Shown in pieces: positions 28,510 to 37,140 of a stretch of 64,000 nt of DNA. Source of the stretch: Halosaccharopolyspora lacisalsi (lineage in GTDB: Bacteria; Actinomycetota; Actinomycetes; Mycobacteriales; Pseudonocardiaceae). The stretch is taken from positions 151,501 to 215,500 of the forward strand of contig NZ_JACGWZ010000003.1 in the NCBI RefSeq assembly GCF_014137975.1, given 5' to 3'. The notes beneath the pieces were generated by a model that had not been told where the DNA came from, ran no database searches, and saw only the letters and a program-made list of their open reading frames with translations. Position numbers and translations under genes: made by a program. Position 1 is the stretch's first letter. Every line of letters begins with the position of its first letter.

Positions 28510-30003
28510 TCAGACGGTGCTCTCGGGCTCGGAATCGCTCTCGTTGAGCTTCGAGCGTCGCATACCGTAGAGGAAGTACACGGCCAACCCGACGACCATC
28601 CAGATTCCGAAGACGATCCAGGTGACCACGGCCAGCCCCGTGATCAGGTACCCGCACAGCACCACGCCGAGCAGCGGCACGAACGGCATCAGCGGGGTGC
28701 GGAAGCTGCGCTGCAGTTCCGGGCGCCGGTAGCGCAGCACGATCACGCCGATGTTGACCAGCCCGAAGGCGGTCAGCGTGCCGATGCTGGTCGCCTCGGC
28801 CAGGCGGCTCAGCGGGATGGCACTGGCCAGCACGGCCACCAGGATGCCGACGATCAGCGTGTTGCGCGCGGGAATCCGGCGGTGGTTGACCCGGGACAGC
28901 ACCGGCGGCATGAGGCCGTCGCGCGACATCGACACCAGGATCCGGGTCTGGCCGTAGAGCACGGTGAGCACCACGGAGGCGATGGCGATCACCGCACCCA
29001 GCGCGAGCACGATCGACGGCCAGGCCTGCTGGGTCACGGTGTCGAGCACCATCGCCAGCGAGGCCTTCGCCTCGGCGAGCCTTTCGGTGCCGACCGCGCC
29101 GACGGCGGTCAGGGACACGAGCACGTAGATGGCGGTGACGATCAGCAGCGAGATCATGATCGCGCGGGGCAGGTCGCGCTTCGGGTCGCGGGCCTCCTCA
29201 CCCGCCGTCGAGGCCGCGTCGAAGCCGATGAAGGAGAAGAAGGCCAACGAGGCACCGGCCGAGATGCCCGCCAACCCCTCGGGGGCGAAGGGGGTCATGT
29301 TGCCGGAGTTGAACGCGGTGGCGGCCACGGCCACGAAGAACAGGAGGACACCGATCTTGATCAGGGTGGCGATCGTCGTGGCCCGCGCGCTCTCCCGAAC
29401 TCCGAGCAGCAGCACTCCCATGGCCAGGAGCACGACGAACGCGGCGGGAATGTTGATCATCCCGCCCTCGCCCGGCGGCGCCGACAGCGCCTCCGGTATC
29501 CTCAGGCCGATGGTGCCCTGGAAGAACTCGTTGAGGTAGCCGCCCCAGCCGACCGCGACCGCGGCCACCGACACGCCGTACTCCAACAGCAGGCACCACC
29601 CGCAGACCCAGGCGATCAGCTCGCCGAGCGTGGCGTAGGTGTAGGAGTAGGCCGAGCCCGAGACCGGCACGCTCCCGGCCAGCTCGGCGTAGGACAGCGC
29701 CGAGCACAGGGCGGCGATCCCGGCCAGGACGAACGAGTAGACCACCGCGGGGCCCGCTGTCGGGGCGGCGTCGGCGAGTACCACGAAGATGCCGGTACCC
29801 AGGGTCGCGCCGACGGACAGGGCCACCAGCGGTACCAACCCGAGCGTCCGTTTCAGCTCGGTGTGGGAACCTTCCCCGGTGAGCTGTTCGGCCGGTTTGA
29901 CGCGGAGCAGGTTGCTGGCAAGCGACACGCCGACGGACCGTACTCCCTCGGTCGAGTGACCCGACAGAGACGTTGCCGTAATGCGATGCGCACGGGTGCT
30001 CAC
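28510..30003 (-). CDS. APC-family (cationic amino acid transporter type) permease
   Basis: A 497-residue amino-acid permease with about 12-13 helices. The N-terminal part [20 protein letters not shown] is the substrate/ion-binding helix 1 of APC transporters, and [20 protein letters not shown] marks the CAT subfamily. A hydrophilic N terminus of about 65 residues precedes helix 1. GTG 30003 is chosen; a longer frame to 30060 would overlap nucS. It is divergent from nucS with only 31 nt between starts, so the promoters must overlap. Confidence 0.88.
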   Translation of the reverse strand: MSTRAHRITATSLSGHSTEGVRSVGVSLASNLLRVKPAEQLTGEGSHTELKRTLGLVPLVALSVGATLGTGIFVVLADAAPTAGPAVVYSFVLAGIAALCSALSYAELAGSVPVSGSAYSYTYATLGELIAWVCGWCLLLEYGVSVAAVAVGWGGYLNEFFQGTIGLRIPEALSAPPGEGGMINIPAAFVVLLAMGVLLLGVRESARATTIATLIKIGVLLFFVAVAATAFNSGNMTPFAPEGLAGISAGASLAFFSFIGFDAASTAGEEARDPKRDLPRAIMISLLIVTAIYVLVSLTAVGAVGTERLAEAKASLAMVLDTVTQQAWPSIVLALGAVIAIASVVLTVLYGQTRILVSMSRDGLMPPVLSRVNHRRIPARNTLIVGILVAVLASAIPLSRLAEATSIGTLTAFGLVNIGVIVLRYRRPELQRSFRTPLMPFVPLLGVVLCGYLITGLAVVTWIVFGIWMVVGLAVYFLYGMRRSKLNESDSEPESTV

Positions 30004-30021
30004 CGTGACGATCCCGGTCCG

Positions 30022-30027
30022 TACCCT
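30022..30027 (+). promoter_or_regulatory. -10 element of leaderless-type promoter, nucS
   Basis: TACCCT, 7 nt before GTG 30035. Confidence 0.6.
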
Positions 30028-30034
30028 GTCTCGA

Positions 30035-30694
30035 GTGCGTCTCGTCATCGCTCGCTGCAAGGTCGACTACGTCGGTCGGCTCCACGCGCATCTGCCCCTC
30101 GCGCAGCGGCTCCTGCTGATCAAATCCGACGGCTCGGTCTCGGTGCACTCCGACGACCGCGCCTACAAGCCGCTGAACTGGATGAGCCCGCCGTGCTGGC
30201 TGATCGAGGACGCGGGCGTGTGGACCGTGCAGAACAAGTCGGGCGAGAAGCTCGTGATCAGCTTCGACGAGGTCCTGCACGACTCCGACCACGAACTGGG
30301 TGCCGAACCCGGTCTGGTCAAGGACGGCGTGGAGGCGCACCTCCAGGAGCTGCTCGCCGAGCACGTGACGACCCTGGGGCAGGGCTGGTCGCTCGTGCGC
30401 CGCGAGTACCCGACTGCGATCGGTCCGGTGGACCTCATGTGCCGGGACGCCGAGGGGGCCAGCGTCGCGGTGGAGATCAAGCGGCGCGGCGAGATCGACG
30501 GCGTCGAGCAGTTGACCCGCTACCTGGAGCTGCTCAACCGCGACCCGTTGCTGGCTCCGGTGGCCGGGGTGTTCGCCGCGCAGCAGATCAAGCCGCAGGC
30601 GCGGACGCTGGCCGAGGACCGGGGCATCCGCTGCGTGACGCTGGACTACGACAGCCTCCGGGGCATCGAGCCCGACGAGTACCGCCTGTTCTGA
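30035..30694 (+). CDS. nucS: Mismatch-specific endonuclease NucS (EndoMS)
   Basis: Cleaves mismatched DNA in the MutS/MutL-independent mismatch repair of actinobacteria and some archaea. It is 219 aa. The N-terminal dimerisation domain starts [16 protein letters not shown]. The PD-(D/E)xK nuclease domain is in [20 protein letters not shown] (D ... E-x-K). The C terminus DEYRLF is the expected sliding-clamp-binding tail. The GTG start follows a leaderless -10. It is convergent with a small unknown gene, one base apart. Confidence 0.95.
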   Translation: MRLVIARCKVDYVGRLHAHLPLAQRLLLIKSDGSVSVHSDDRAYKPLNWMSPPCWLIEDAGVWTVQNKSGEKLVISFDEVLHDSDHELGAEPGLVKDGVEAHLQELLAEHVTTLGQGWSLVRREYPTAIGPVDLMCRDAEGASVAVEIKRRGEIDGVEQLTRYLELLNRDPLLAPVAGVFAAQQIKPQARTLAEDRGIRCVTLDYDSLRGIEPDEYRLF

Positions 30695-30695
30695 A

Positions 30696-31070
30696 TCAGC
30701 GCGGACCGTCGTCGGTGGTGCGGTGCAGGCACCGGCTTGTTCGGCAGTCGTGGGTCGCGGCGTAGGCCCGCAAGTAGGCGTCGACGCGCTCGTGGCAGGC
30801 CCGTGCGGGCGGGGCGGGGTTGTTCGGGCCCCTCGTTTGGCCGCAGCGCGAAACCCGCTCGTGCGAGCCGGGTTGGCGTTCGTGGACGTCGCCGCGGTGA
30901 TCCACCCACGTGTCCCGTCGGCTCGACCCGGGCGGCCCGTACGCGAGGGTGATCCGCTCCAACCGGAACACCGAGTCGCAGGACTCTTCGGCCGGCTCGT
31001 CGCGCTGGGTCGAGTGCGGCGCCTTGTGCGGAGGTGATGGTTGCGTATCCATACCCCTACCGTCGGGCAC
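30696..31070 (-). CDS. Unrecognised small Cys/His-containing protein next to XRE regulator
   Basis: Up to 124 aa, highly polar and basic. Its core is SVFRLERITLAYGPPGSSRR then DTWVDHRGDVHERQPGSHER. Cysteines occur in VSRCGQ, RACHERVDAYL, HDCRTSRCLH, giving possible metal ligands, though no known finger spacing. I recognise no family. Two starts are possible: GTG 31070, 5 nt after a TATGAT -10, or ATG 31052 with GGTAGGGG upstream (118 aa). It lies 37 nt after the XRE-TPR gene on the same strand and may be its target or partner. The opposite strand also has open frames, so coding status is likely but not certain. Confidence 0.55.
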   Translation of the reverse strand: MPDGRGMDTQPSPPHKAPHSTQRDEPAEESCDSVFRLERITLAYGPPGSSRRDTWVDHRGDVHERQPGSHERVSRCGQTRGPNNPAPPARACHERVDAYLRAYAATHDCRTSRCLHRTTDDGPR

Positions 31071-31075
31071 GGGTG

Positions 31076-31081
31076 ATCATA
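31076..31081 (-). promoter_or_regulatory. -10 element upstream of small unknown gene
   Basis: TATGAT on the minus strand, 5 nt before GTG 31070. It is a near-consensus hexamer without a visible -35. Confidence 0.4.
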
Positions 31082-31107
31082 GGAGGGGTACGAGCAGTAC
31101 CCTCGAC

Positions 31108-32325
31108 CTATCGGGTGAGTAGTCCCAGTTGACCGGCCAGCTCGCGGGTCGCGTCACCTTGACCGGCCGGGGGCGAGTGCAGCAGATCGACCGCCATTTC
31201 ACGAGCGGACCCGTTGTAACGTGCCGTTTCCGATGCCGTCCGCTCGGCACGTTCCAGTGTCGCCAGCGATGCGGCACGGTCTCCGCGCTTGTGGTGTGCT
31301 CGAGCGACTTCGATCAGATGCCGCGACCGGCGCGGTATCGACGTGATCGTTTCCGGGGCGACCGTGTGTGCTGCTTGTAGTGCCTCGCCCGTGTGTTGCA
31401 GGTCGACGGCGATACTCACCGCGTGTGCGCCCACCACGGGAAGACCGAACGAGGACTGCGTGTGTCGGTAACCGGGTCCGAGCTTGCGGGCGATGCCGTG
31501 CGCGCGCTCCCACTCTCGCCATGCCAGCCCGTGTTTGCCCCGTCTGGCGTGGGTCAGGGACGACTCGGCGAACAACGCGCCGTACAACCCGTACCAGTCT
31601 TCGTCGGCTCCCTCGGTGAGATGGGGTGCGAGCTGTTCCCGCCCGTCCTCGGCTACCTGTAGTGCCTCGTCCCACCGGCCGGATTCACGAAGTGTCTGGA
31701 CCAGCCCCCAGGCACCCGATGCGATCGCGTACGGATCATCGGCGTCTTGCGCTTCGCTCAGCGACCGATCGGCGACCAGCCACACGAGTTCCGGTGCCGG
31801 TTGATACGCGGTGTAGAACTGCGCCAGGCGGTACACCCCGGCCAGGATGCGGCGAGCCTGCCGTCGATCAGCGTCCGTATGTGCCCGTACCGCGTTCTGC
31901 GCGTCCCGGATGAGATCGGGCAGTAGCGTCCCGACCTGTGTCCGATGATCCGGCGAGGCGTGCCGCAGTCGCCACGCTCCCGCGAGCCGTTCGGCCAGGT
32001 GCGGAAGACCGGCGGGTCGAGGATCCGGAGTAAGTCGGTAGGCGGTGAGCGCCGCCTGTACTTCGCTCAGCGCCGCGTGTTCGACACCACCGGCGAAGGC
32101 CCGCACCGGGATCGCCGCGCCATTTCCGGTCAGCTCGGCGAGGTCGGAGATGTCCAGTGCCCGTGCGAGCTTGACCAACATCGGCAGCCGCGGAACCTGC
32201 AGACGCCCTACTTCGATCGCCTTCAGCCACTCGGCCGAACGGCCCACCAGACCGGCCAGCACCGGCCGCGACATGCCCGCACGCTGCCGGGCCGCTTTGA
32301 TCCGTTGCCCCACGTCGGCACTCAC
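31108..32325 (-). CDS. XRE-family helix-turn-helix regulator with TPR-like domain
   Basis: A 405-residue regulator. Residues 6-60 form the DNA-binding domain ([20 protein letters not shown] then RSAEWLKAIEVGR). The rest is helical with tetratricopeptide-like repeats (DEALQVAEDGREQL, RAASLATLERAERTASET). Actinomycetes have many such XRE-TPR proteins; some are tied to peptide or developmental signalling, but no target is known here. The GTG start has only a weak ribosome site. Three CTTCGCG-type half-sites lie 15-52 nt upstream of the start and may be its own operator. It is divergent from the sodium symporter gene. Confidence 0.8.
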   Translation of the reverse strand: MSADVGQRIKAARQRAGMSRPVLAGLVGRSAEWLKAIEVGRLQVPRLPMLVKLARALDISDLAELTGNGAAIPVRAFAGGVEHAALSEVQAALTAYRLTPDPRPAGLPHLAERLAGAWRLRHASPDHRTQVGTLLPDLIRDAQNAVRAHTDADRRQARRILAGVYRLAQFYTAYQPAPELVWLVADRSLSEAQDADDPYAIASGAWGLVQTLRESGRWDEALQVAEDGREQLAPHLTEGADEDWYGLYGALFAESSLTHARRGKHGLAWREWERAHGIARKLGPGYRHTQSSFGLPVVGAHAVSIAVDLQHTGEALQAAHTVAPETITSIPRRSRHLIEVARAHHKRGDRAASLATLERAERTASETARYNGSAREMAVDLLHSPPAGQGDATRELAGQLGLLTR

Positions 32326-32339
32326 GAACTGACCACCAC

Positions 32340-32377
32340 CTTCGCGGAAGTTGACCCCTTCGCGAACCTCCGCGAAG
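32340..32377. promoter_or_regulatory. Candidate operator: three CTTCGCG half-sites
   Basis: CTTCGCG at 32340-32346 and 32358-32364 (direct, 18 nt apart) and the inverse CGCGAAG at 32371-32377. The last two form a perfect 7-bp inverted repeat with a 6-nt spacer. They are immediately upstream of the XRE-TPR start. Confidence 0.5.
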
Positions 32378-32707
32378 AGGTATCCGCCAGCTTAGCGAGA
32401 CCTCGATCACGTGACGAGGCCTCGTTCGCCCGCAGTGACCGCTCGGGGCACACGGGGTGTCAGTGGCGCGCATCGTTGTGGCCCTCGGTCCGGCGGATCC
32501 GGGCGAGTCCGGCCCGCTCCCGCCGTTCGGGCGGTTGTGTTGGTTGTCGTGACTGCTCCGAATGTGTCTCGCCGATGCGGTGTTTCCCGTCGTCCGGGGA
32601 AAATCCGCCAAGATCACTACACTGTGGAGTGAGCCGGATCGATTTAGCTACCTGATCCAACGAATTGATATCGGATCCTGTGACTGGGGGCACTGTGCGG
32701 TACTGTT

Positions 32708-32725
32708 CGTCTGCTGTTGCAGACG
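32708..32725 (+). promoter_or_regulatory. Hairpin in symporter leader
   Basis: CGTCTGC, loop TGTT, GCAGACG: a perfect 7-bp stem ending 30 nt before the GGAGGTGG ribosome site. It could be regulatory or an mRNA-stability element. Confidence 0.35.
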
Positions 32726-32769
32726 TGGTGGTTATCGTTTGAAAATGTTTGATCTGGAGGTGGGGTAGC

Positions 32770-34449
32770 GTGCATGTGCTAGCCCAAGAGGAGCTACGAA
32801 TCGATGCGGGAGCGGTTGACTACCTGCTGCTCGCGCTCTACTTCGTGTTCGTGCTCGGTATCGGCTATCTCGCCCGCCGGTCGGTGTCGTCCAGTCTGGA
32901 CTTCTTCTTGTCCGGACGCTCGCTGCCGGCGTGGGTGACGGGGCTGGCGTTCATCGCGGCCAACCTCGGCGCCGTCGAGATCATGGGCATGTCGGCCAAC
33001 GGCGCCGAGTACGGGATGCCGACCATGCACTACTTCTGGGTCGGCGCCGTGCCCGCGATGTTGTTCCTCGGCATCGTGATGATGCCGTTCTACTACGGCT
33101 CGAAGGTCCGCAGCGTTCCCGAGTTCATGCTGCGCCGCTTCGGCAAGCCAGCGCACTTGGTCAACGGCCTCAGCTTCGCGCTGGCACAGCTGCTGATCGC
33201 GGGAATCAACCTGTTCCTGCTGGCCACGGTCGTCAACCTGCTGCTCGGCTGGCCGCTGTGGTTGTCGATCATCCTCGCCGCGGTGATCGTGTTGGCCTAC
33301 ACCGGACTCGGCGGGCTCTCGGCGGCGATCTACAACGAGGTGCTGCAGTTCTTCGTGATCGTGGCCGCACTGCTGCCACTGACCATCGTCGGGCTGACCA
33401 AGGTCGGCGGCTGGCAGGGCCTGGTGAGCAAGATGTCGGCGGCGGGCAACGCCAACGAGCTCTCGGCGTGGCCGGGCAGCGAGCTGACCGGTTTCGCCAA
33501 CAACGCCCTCAGCGCGGCGGGCATCGTCTTCGGCCTCGGCTTCGTGCTGGCGTTCGGCTACTGGACGACGAACTTCGTCGAGGTCCAGCGCGCGATGGCG
33601 TCCAAGAGCATGTCCGCCGCCCAGCGCACCCCGATCATCGGTGCCTTCCCCAAGCTGCTCATCCCGTTCGTCGTCATCATCCCCGGCATGATCGCCGCGG
33701 TGTCGGTGCAGGAGATGACGAGGTTCAAGCAGACCGGCGAGGGCAACGTCGACTACAACGACGCGCTGCTGCTGATGATGCGCGACCTGCTGCCCAACGG
33801 CATCCTCGGCATCGCCATCGCGGGTCTGCTCGCCTCGTTCATGGCCGGTATGGCGGCGAACCTGAGCTCGTTCAACACGGTGTTCACCTACGACATCTGG
33901 CAGTCCTACGTCGTCAAGGACCGGCCGGACGAGTACTACCTGAGCATCGGCCGCTGGATCACGGTGGGTGCCACCGCCGCCGCGGTCGGCACGGCGTTCA
34001 TCGCCGCCGGCTACTCCAACCTGATGGACTATCTGCAGTCGTTGTTCTCGCTGTTCAACGCGCCGCTGTTCGCCACGTTCATCCTCGGGATGTTCTGGAA
34101 GCGGATGACGCCGACAGCGGGGTGGCTCGGTCTGGTGATGGGTACCGTGGCCTCGCTGGCCGTCTTCGTGCTGTCGAACGTCGGGGTGATCGAGCTGCCC
34201 GGTCAGGGTGCCAGCTTCCTCGGTGCCGGTGCGGCGTTCGTGGTTGACATCGTGGTCAGCATCGCGGTCAGCATGGTGACGCGTCCGAAGGCGGACGCCG
34301 AACTTGTCGGCCTGGTGTACTCGTTGACCCCCAAGGCGACGCGGACGGCCTCGACCACGGGTGAGGACGCGGGCTGGTATCGCAGGCCCGGCATCCTCGC
34401 CGGGATCGTGCTCGTCATCACGATCGTTCTCAACATCATCTTCGCCTGA
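32770..34449 (+). CDS. Sodium:solute symporter (SSS family)
   Basis: A 559-residue transporter with about 14 membrane helices. Helix 1 is VDYLLLALYFVFVLGIGYLA, then SSLDFFLSGRSLPAWVTG is the conserved helix 1-2 region of SSS proteins, with TGLGGLSAAIYNEVLQFF further in. The substrate is not determined; the sequence is closer to the sugar/vitamin-like SSS members than to proline PutP by eye only. GTG 32770 is used because GGAGGTGG lies 6 nt upstream; the frame begins earlier at 32749 without a ribosome site. A small membrane protein follows 12 nt later. Confidence 0.88.
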   Translation: MHVLAQEELRIDAGAVDYLLLALYFVFVLGIGYLARRSVSSSLDFFLSGRSLPAWVTGLAFIAANLGAVEIMGMSANGAEYGMPTMHYFWVGAVPAMLFLGIVMMPFYYGSKVRSVPEFMLRRFGKPAHLVNGLSFALAQLLIAGINLFLLATVVNLLLGWPLWLSIILAAVIVLAYTGLGGLSAAIYNEVLQFFVIVAALLPLTIVGLTKVGGWQGLVSKMSAAGNANELSAWPGSELTGFANNALSAAGIVFGLGFVLAFGYWTTNFVEVQRAMASKSMSAAQRTPIIGAFPKLLIPFVVIIPGMIAAVSVQEMTRFKQTGEGNVDYNDALLLMMRDLLPNGILGIAIAGLLASFMAGMAANLSSFNTVFTYDIWQSYVVKDRPDEYYLSIGRWITVGATAAAVGTAFIAAGYSNLMDYLQSLFSLFNAPLFATFILGMFWKRMTPTAGWLGLVMGTVASLAVFVLSNVGVIELPGQGASFLGAGAAFVVDIVVSIAVSMVTRPKADAELVGLVYSLTPKATRTASTTGEDAGWYRRPGILAGIVLVITIVLNIIFA

Positions 34450-34461
34450 CGGGAGGTTCCA

Positions 34462-34728
34462 ATGAGCCAGTCGACACGCCGGGGACACACCGCCGGTGCC
34501 TTCGACATCCGGGTGATCATCGCCGCCCTGTTCGGCATCTACGGTGTCGTGATCACGGTCATGGGCTTGGTCGCAACCAGCGCCGAGGACATCGCCAAGG
34601 CAGCGGGGATCAACATCAACCTGTGGAGCGGCATCGGCATGCTGATCTTCGCCGCGCTGTTCCTGCTCTGGGCGCGGTGGCGGCCGATCATCGTTCCGGA
34701 GACGCAGGGGGAGAGCTCCGCGGAGTGA
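34462..34728 (+). CDS. Small two-helix membrane protein, partner of the symporter
   Basis: An 88-residue protein with two helices (VIIAALFGIYGVVITVMGLV and WSGIGMLIFAALFLLWARW). GGGAGG lies 5 nt before the ATG and 12 nt separate it from the symporter, so the two form an operon. Small proteins of this kind often accompany SSS transporters in actinobacteria; an accessory or stabilising role is inferred from position only. Confidence 0.75.
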   Translation: MSQSTRRGHTAGAFDIRVIIAALFGIYGVVITVMGLVATSAEDIAKAAGININLWSGIGMLIFAALFLLWARWRPIIVPETQGESSAE

Positions 34729-34840
34729 GCCCGGACCGGCCGTGGCTTCCGAAGGGAGGTGCTCGGCCGGTCGAGCGCGGCATGCGAGCTTTCGAAAGCA
34801 GTGCGGAACTCGCCCGGGCAGTGCACGAGCCCGGTACGAC

Positions 34841-34877
34841 GGCGCCCCCGGTATCTCTCGTGGAAACCGGGGGCGCC
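34841..34877. terminator. Hairpin between symporter operon and convergent small gene
   Basis: GGCGCCCCCGGT (34841-34852) and its exact complement (34866-34877) with a 13-nt loop: a 12-bp perfect stem. The same 258-nt spacer also holds the palindrome GCTTTCGAAAGC at 34788-34799. No gene is seen in 34729-34986. Confidence 0.65.
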
Positions 34878-34986
34878 GTGCCGTGTGGTGCCGGTCGGCG
34901 CTGTCGGCGTTGTTCGAGCCCGTGGTTCTCCGCCCCGCGCGGGGCAGGAACGCCCAGGTGCGTGCACTCGCGGAACGGGGCCGGGA

Positions 34987-35302
34987 TCAGTTCACCAGCT
35001 CCGGGTCCTCGAACGGGCCGGCGGCTTCGCGGTGGAGCCGTCGCCCGTCCGGTGTCTCGTAGTAGCGGGTGGATCCGCGGAGCAGCGGGCCACCCGGGAA
35101 CCGACCAGTCGGCACTCGGCAGGCAAGCTCGCCGTGTTTTCCACGGCCCGGGACTGAGACAGTCCTCGGAGACGGCACCCCGGGCAAGAGCCCAGGTGAC
35201 CAGGTAACCGATCGCCGAGGCCGGGAAGACAGCCACGGTCACGATCAACAACGCTGTTCGCCCGGGCCTGCGAAGCTTCTCGTCGTGGTGGTCCCGTGCC
35301 AT
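34987..35302 (-). pseudogene. Small membrane protein interrupted by a one-base frameshift
   Basis: ATG 35302 has GGAGG 8 nt upstream and starts MARDHHDEKLRRPGRTALLI, followed by a membrane helix (VTVAVFPASAIGYLVTWALA). After about 54 residues the natural continuation (ACRVPTGRFPGGPLLRGSTR then YYETPDGRRLH, ending EDPELVN and a stop) is in another frame. Dropping one base of the AAAA run (35137-35140) joins them into about 103 aa. Without the repair the first frame runs on antisense through the spacer, which is implausible. It may be a sequencing error in the run or a real inactivation. I recognise no family. Confidence 0.6.
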
Positions 35303-35520
35303 CGCGAATACCTCCGTCCGCGGTCGTGCCGGGAGGGCACCGTGGCCGGTACCTATCACGGTGCTCCGGACGTAGCACCCCGACAAGGTCTTCGGCGTCG
35401 GTTCCGCAGCGGTGCGGATGGCCCTTCGGCCGGGCCGTCCCGTGATCCGGGCACCGTCGGTGCCGAGCGCCCCGGCTTCGTCCGCTGGCACGATCGGAGT
35501 AGTCACGGACACCTTTTCGG

Positions 35521-35554
35521 GTCGTTGTTGCAGTAAGCTGCCGCATACAACGAC
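35521..35554. promoter_or_regulatory. Inverted repeat upstream of aldehyde dehydrogenase
   Basis: GTCGTTGT (35521-35528) and its exact complement (35547-35554) flank a possible -10 TAAGCT (35534-35539). The ATG is 24 nt further on. The layout suits a repressor operator. Confidence 0.4.
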
Positions 35555-35578
35555 AGAGGAACCGGTGGGAGGCCAGTC

Positions 35579-37102
35579 ATGACCCAGACCGCCCGTGGCA
35601 ATCCCGACACTTCGGCCGAGGCGGACATACGACCGGTGGAACGCGCCACGTTCGAGTCCTACGATCCGCGCACGGAGGAACTCGTCGGTAGCCATCCGAC
35701 CCACGACGCGGCGCACGTCGACGAAGCGGTTCGAACCGCTCGCGGCGCGCAGCGCTGGTGGGACGAGCTCGGATTCGCCGGTCGCAAGCAGCGGCTCGAC
35801 GCCTGGCGCAAGTTGTTGGTTCGCAGGATCGACGAGGCCGCCGGGGTGATCTGCTCGGAGACCGGCAAGCCCGTCGACGACGCCCGGCTGGAACTGATCC
35901 TGGTCATCGACCACCTGCACTGGGCGAGCAAGCACGCCGAGAGCGTGTTGCGTCGCCGCAAGGTCTCCCCCGGGTTTCTCATGGCCAACCAGGCGGCCAC
36001 CGTGGAGTACCTGCCGCAGGGCGTGGTGGGTGTCATCGGGCCGTGGAACTATCCCGCCTTCACGCCGATGGGCTCGATCGCCTACGCCCTCGCCGCGGGT
36101 AACGCCGTGGTCTTCAAACCGAGCGAGCTGACGCCGGGTGTCGGGCGCTGGCTGGCCGACACCTTCGCCGAGATCGTGCCGGAACATCCCGTGTTCACCG
36201 TGGTCACCGGGTACGGCGAGACCGGTGCGGCGCTGTGTCGTTCCGGAGTGGACAAGCTGGCCTTCACCGGTTCCACCGAGACCGGCAAGCGGGTCATGGA
36301 GACCTGCTCGGAAACGCTGACTCCCGTGCTCGTGGAGTGCGGCGGCAAGGACGCCCTGGTCGTGGACGCCGACGCCGACCTCGACGCCGCGGCCGACGCC
36401 GCCGTGTGGGGGGCGATGTCCAATGCCGGGCAGACCTGCATCGGAGTGGAGCGCGTCTACGTCGTGGAGACCGTGGCCGAGAGGTTCCTGGAACTGGTCG
36501 CCGAACGCGCCGACAAGCTCCGGCCGGGTGGTGAACCCCGCGCCGACCTCGGGCCGATCACCATGGCTTCCCAGGTGGAGGTGATCCGCCGACACGTGGA
36601 CGAGGCGCTGAACCTCGGGGCGCGGGCGGTCGTGGGCGGCAGCGACTCGGTGCGTCCGCCCTTCGTGGAGCCCGTCGTGCTCACCGACGTCCCCCCGGAG
36701 GCCGAAGCGGTGCGGGAGGAGACCTTCGGTCCGACCATCGTCGTCGATCGGGTGACCAGCGCCGACGAGGGCATCGAGCGGGCCAACGCCAGTCGCTACG
36801 GACTGGGCGCGACCGTGTTCTCCCGCGCGCGCGGCGCCGAACTGGCGCGGCGGTTGCGGAGCGGGATGGTGGCCGTCAACTCCGTGATCTCCTTCGCCGC
36901 GGTACCGGCCCTGCCCTTCGGCGGGGTCGGGGAATCGGGTTTCGGCCGCATCCACGGTGCGGACGGCCTGCGTGAATTCACCCGTTCGCAGGCGGTGACG
37001 CGCATGAAGTATCGGATGCCGATCAATCCCATGACCTTCGGCCGCTCCTCGCGCACGGTGCGACACCTCATGCGCCTGGTGCGGATGCTGCGCGGTCGTT
37101 GA
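35579..37102 (+). CDS. NAD(P)-dependent aldehyde dehydrogenase
   Basis: A 507-residue member of the ALDH superfamily. It oxidises an aldehyde to the acid through a cysteine thiohemiacetal. The catalytic Cys is in SNAGQTCIGVERVYV, the general-base Glu in LVECGGKDALV, and the cofactor-binding motif FTGSTETGKRVM is present. IGPWNYPAF is the usual N-terminal signature. GGTGGGAGG lies just before the ATG. The gene is 38 nt upstream of dhaK, and a role in oxidising glycerol- or dihydroxyacetone-derived aldehydes is suggested by that position only. Confidence 0.9.
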   Translation: MTQTARGNPDTSAEADIRPVERATFESYDPRTEELVGSHPTHDAAHVDEAVRTARGAQRWWDELGFAGRKQRLDAWRKLLVRRIDEAAGVICSETGKPVDDARLELILVIDHLHWASKHAESVLRRRKVSPGFLMANQAATVEYLPQGVVGVIGPWNYPAFTPMGSIAYALAAGNAVVFKPSELTPGVGRWLADTFAEIVPEHPVFTVVTGYGETGAALCRSGVDKLAFTGSTETGKRVMETCSETLTPVLVECGGKDALVVDADADLDAAADAAVWGAMSNAGQTCIGVERVYVVETVAERFLELVAERADKLRPGGEPRADLGPITMASQVEVIRRHVDEALNLGARAVVGGSDSVRPPFVEPVVLTDVPPEAEAVREETFGPTIVVDRVTSADEGIERANASRYGLGATVFSRARGAELARRLRSGMVAVNSVISFAAVPALPFGGVGESGFGRIHGADGLREFTRSQAVTRMKYRMPINPMTFGRSSRTVRHLMRLVRMLRGR

Positions 37103-37140
37103 GTCGGGTAGTCAACAGTTCTTCCGCGAGGAGGCCACCG

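Larger units (their letters stand above)
32326..32769. other. Divergent spacer between XRE regulator and symporter
   Basis: 444 nt without a supportable gene. It contains the half-site cluster near the regulator (32340-32377), several short shadow frames, and a hairpin before the symporter (32708-32725). Confidence 0.5.

Noticed and set aside
32562-32768. 68-codon plus-strand frame ending just before the symporter
   Set aside because: No ribosome site, odd composition (several Cys in a row), and it overlaps the leader hairpin; probably non-coding.
34688-37066. 792-codon minus-strand frame opposite ALDH
   Set aside because: Mostly a shadow of ALDH; only its internal ATG 35302 part belongs to a real, frameshifted small gene.
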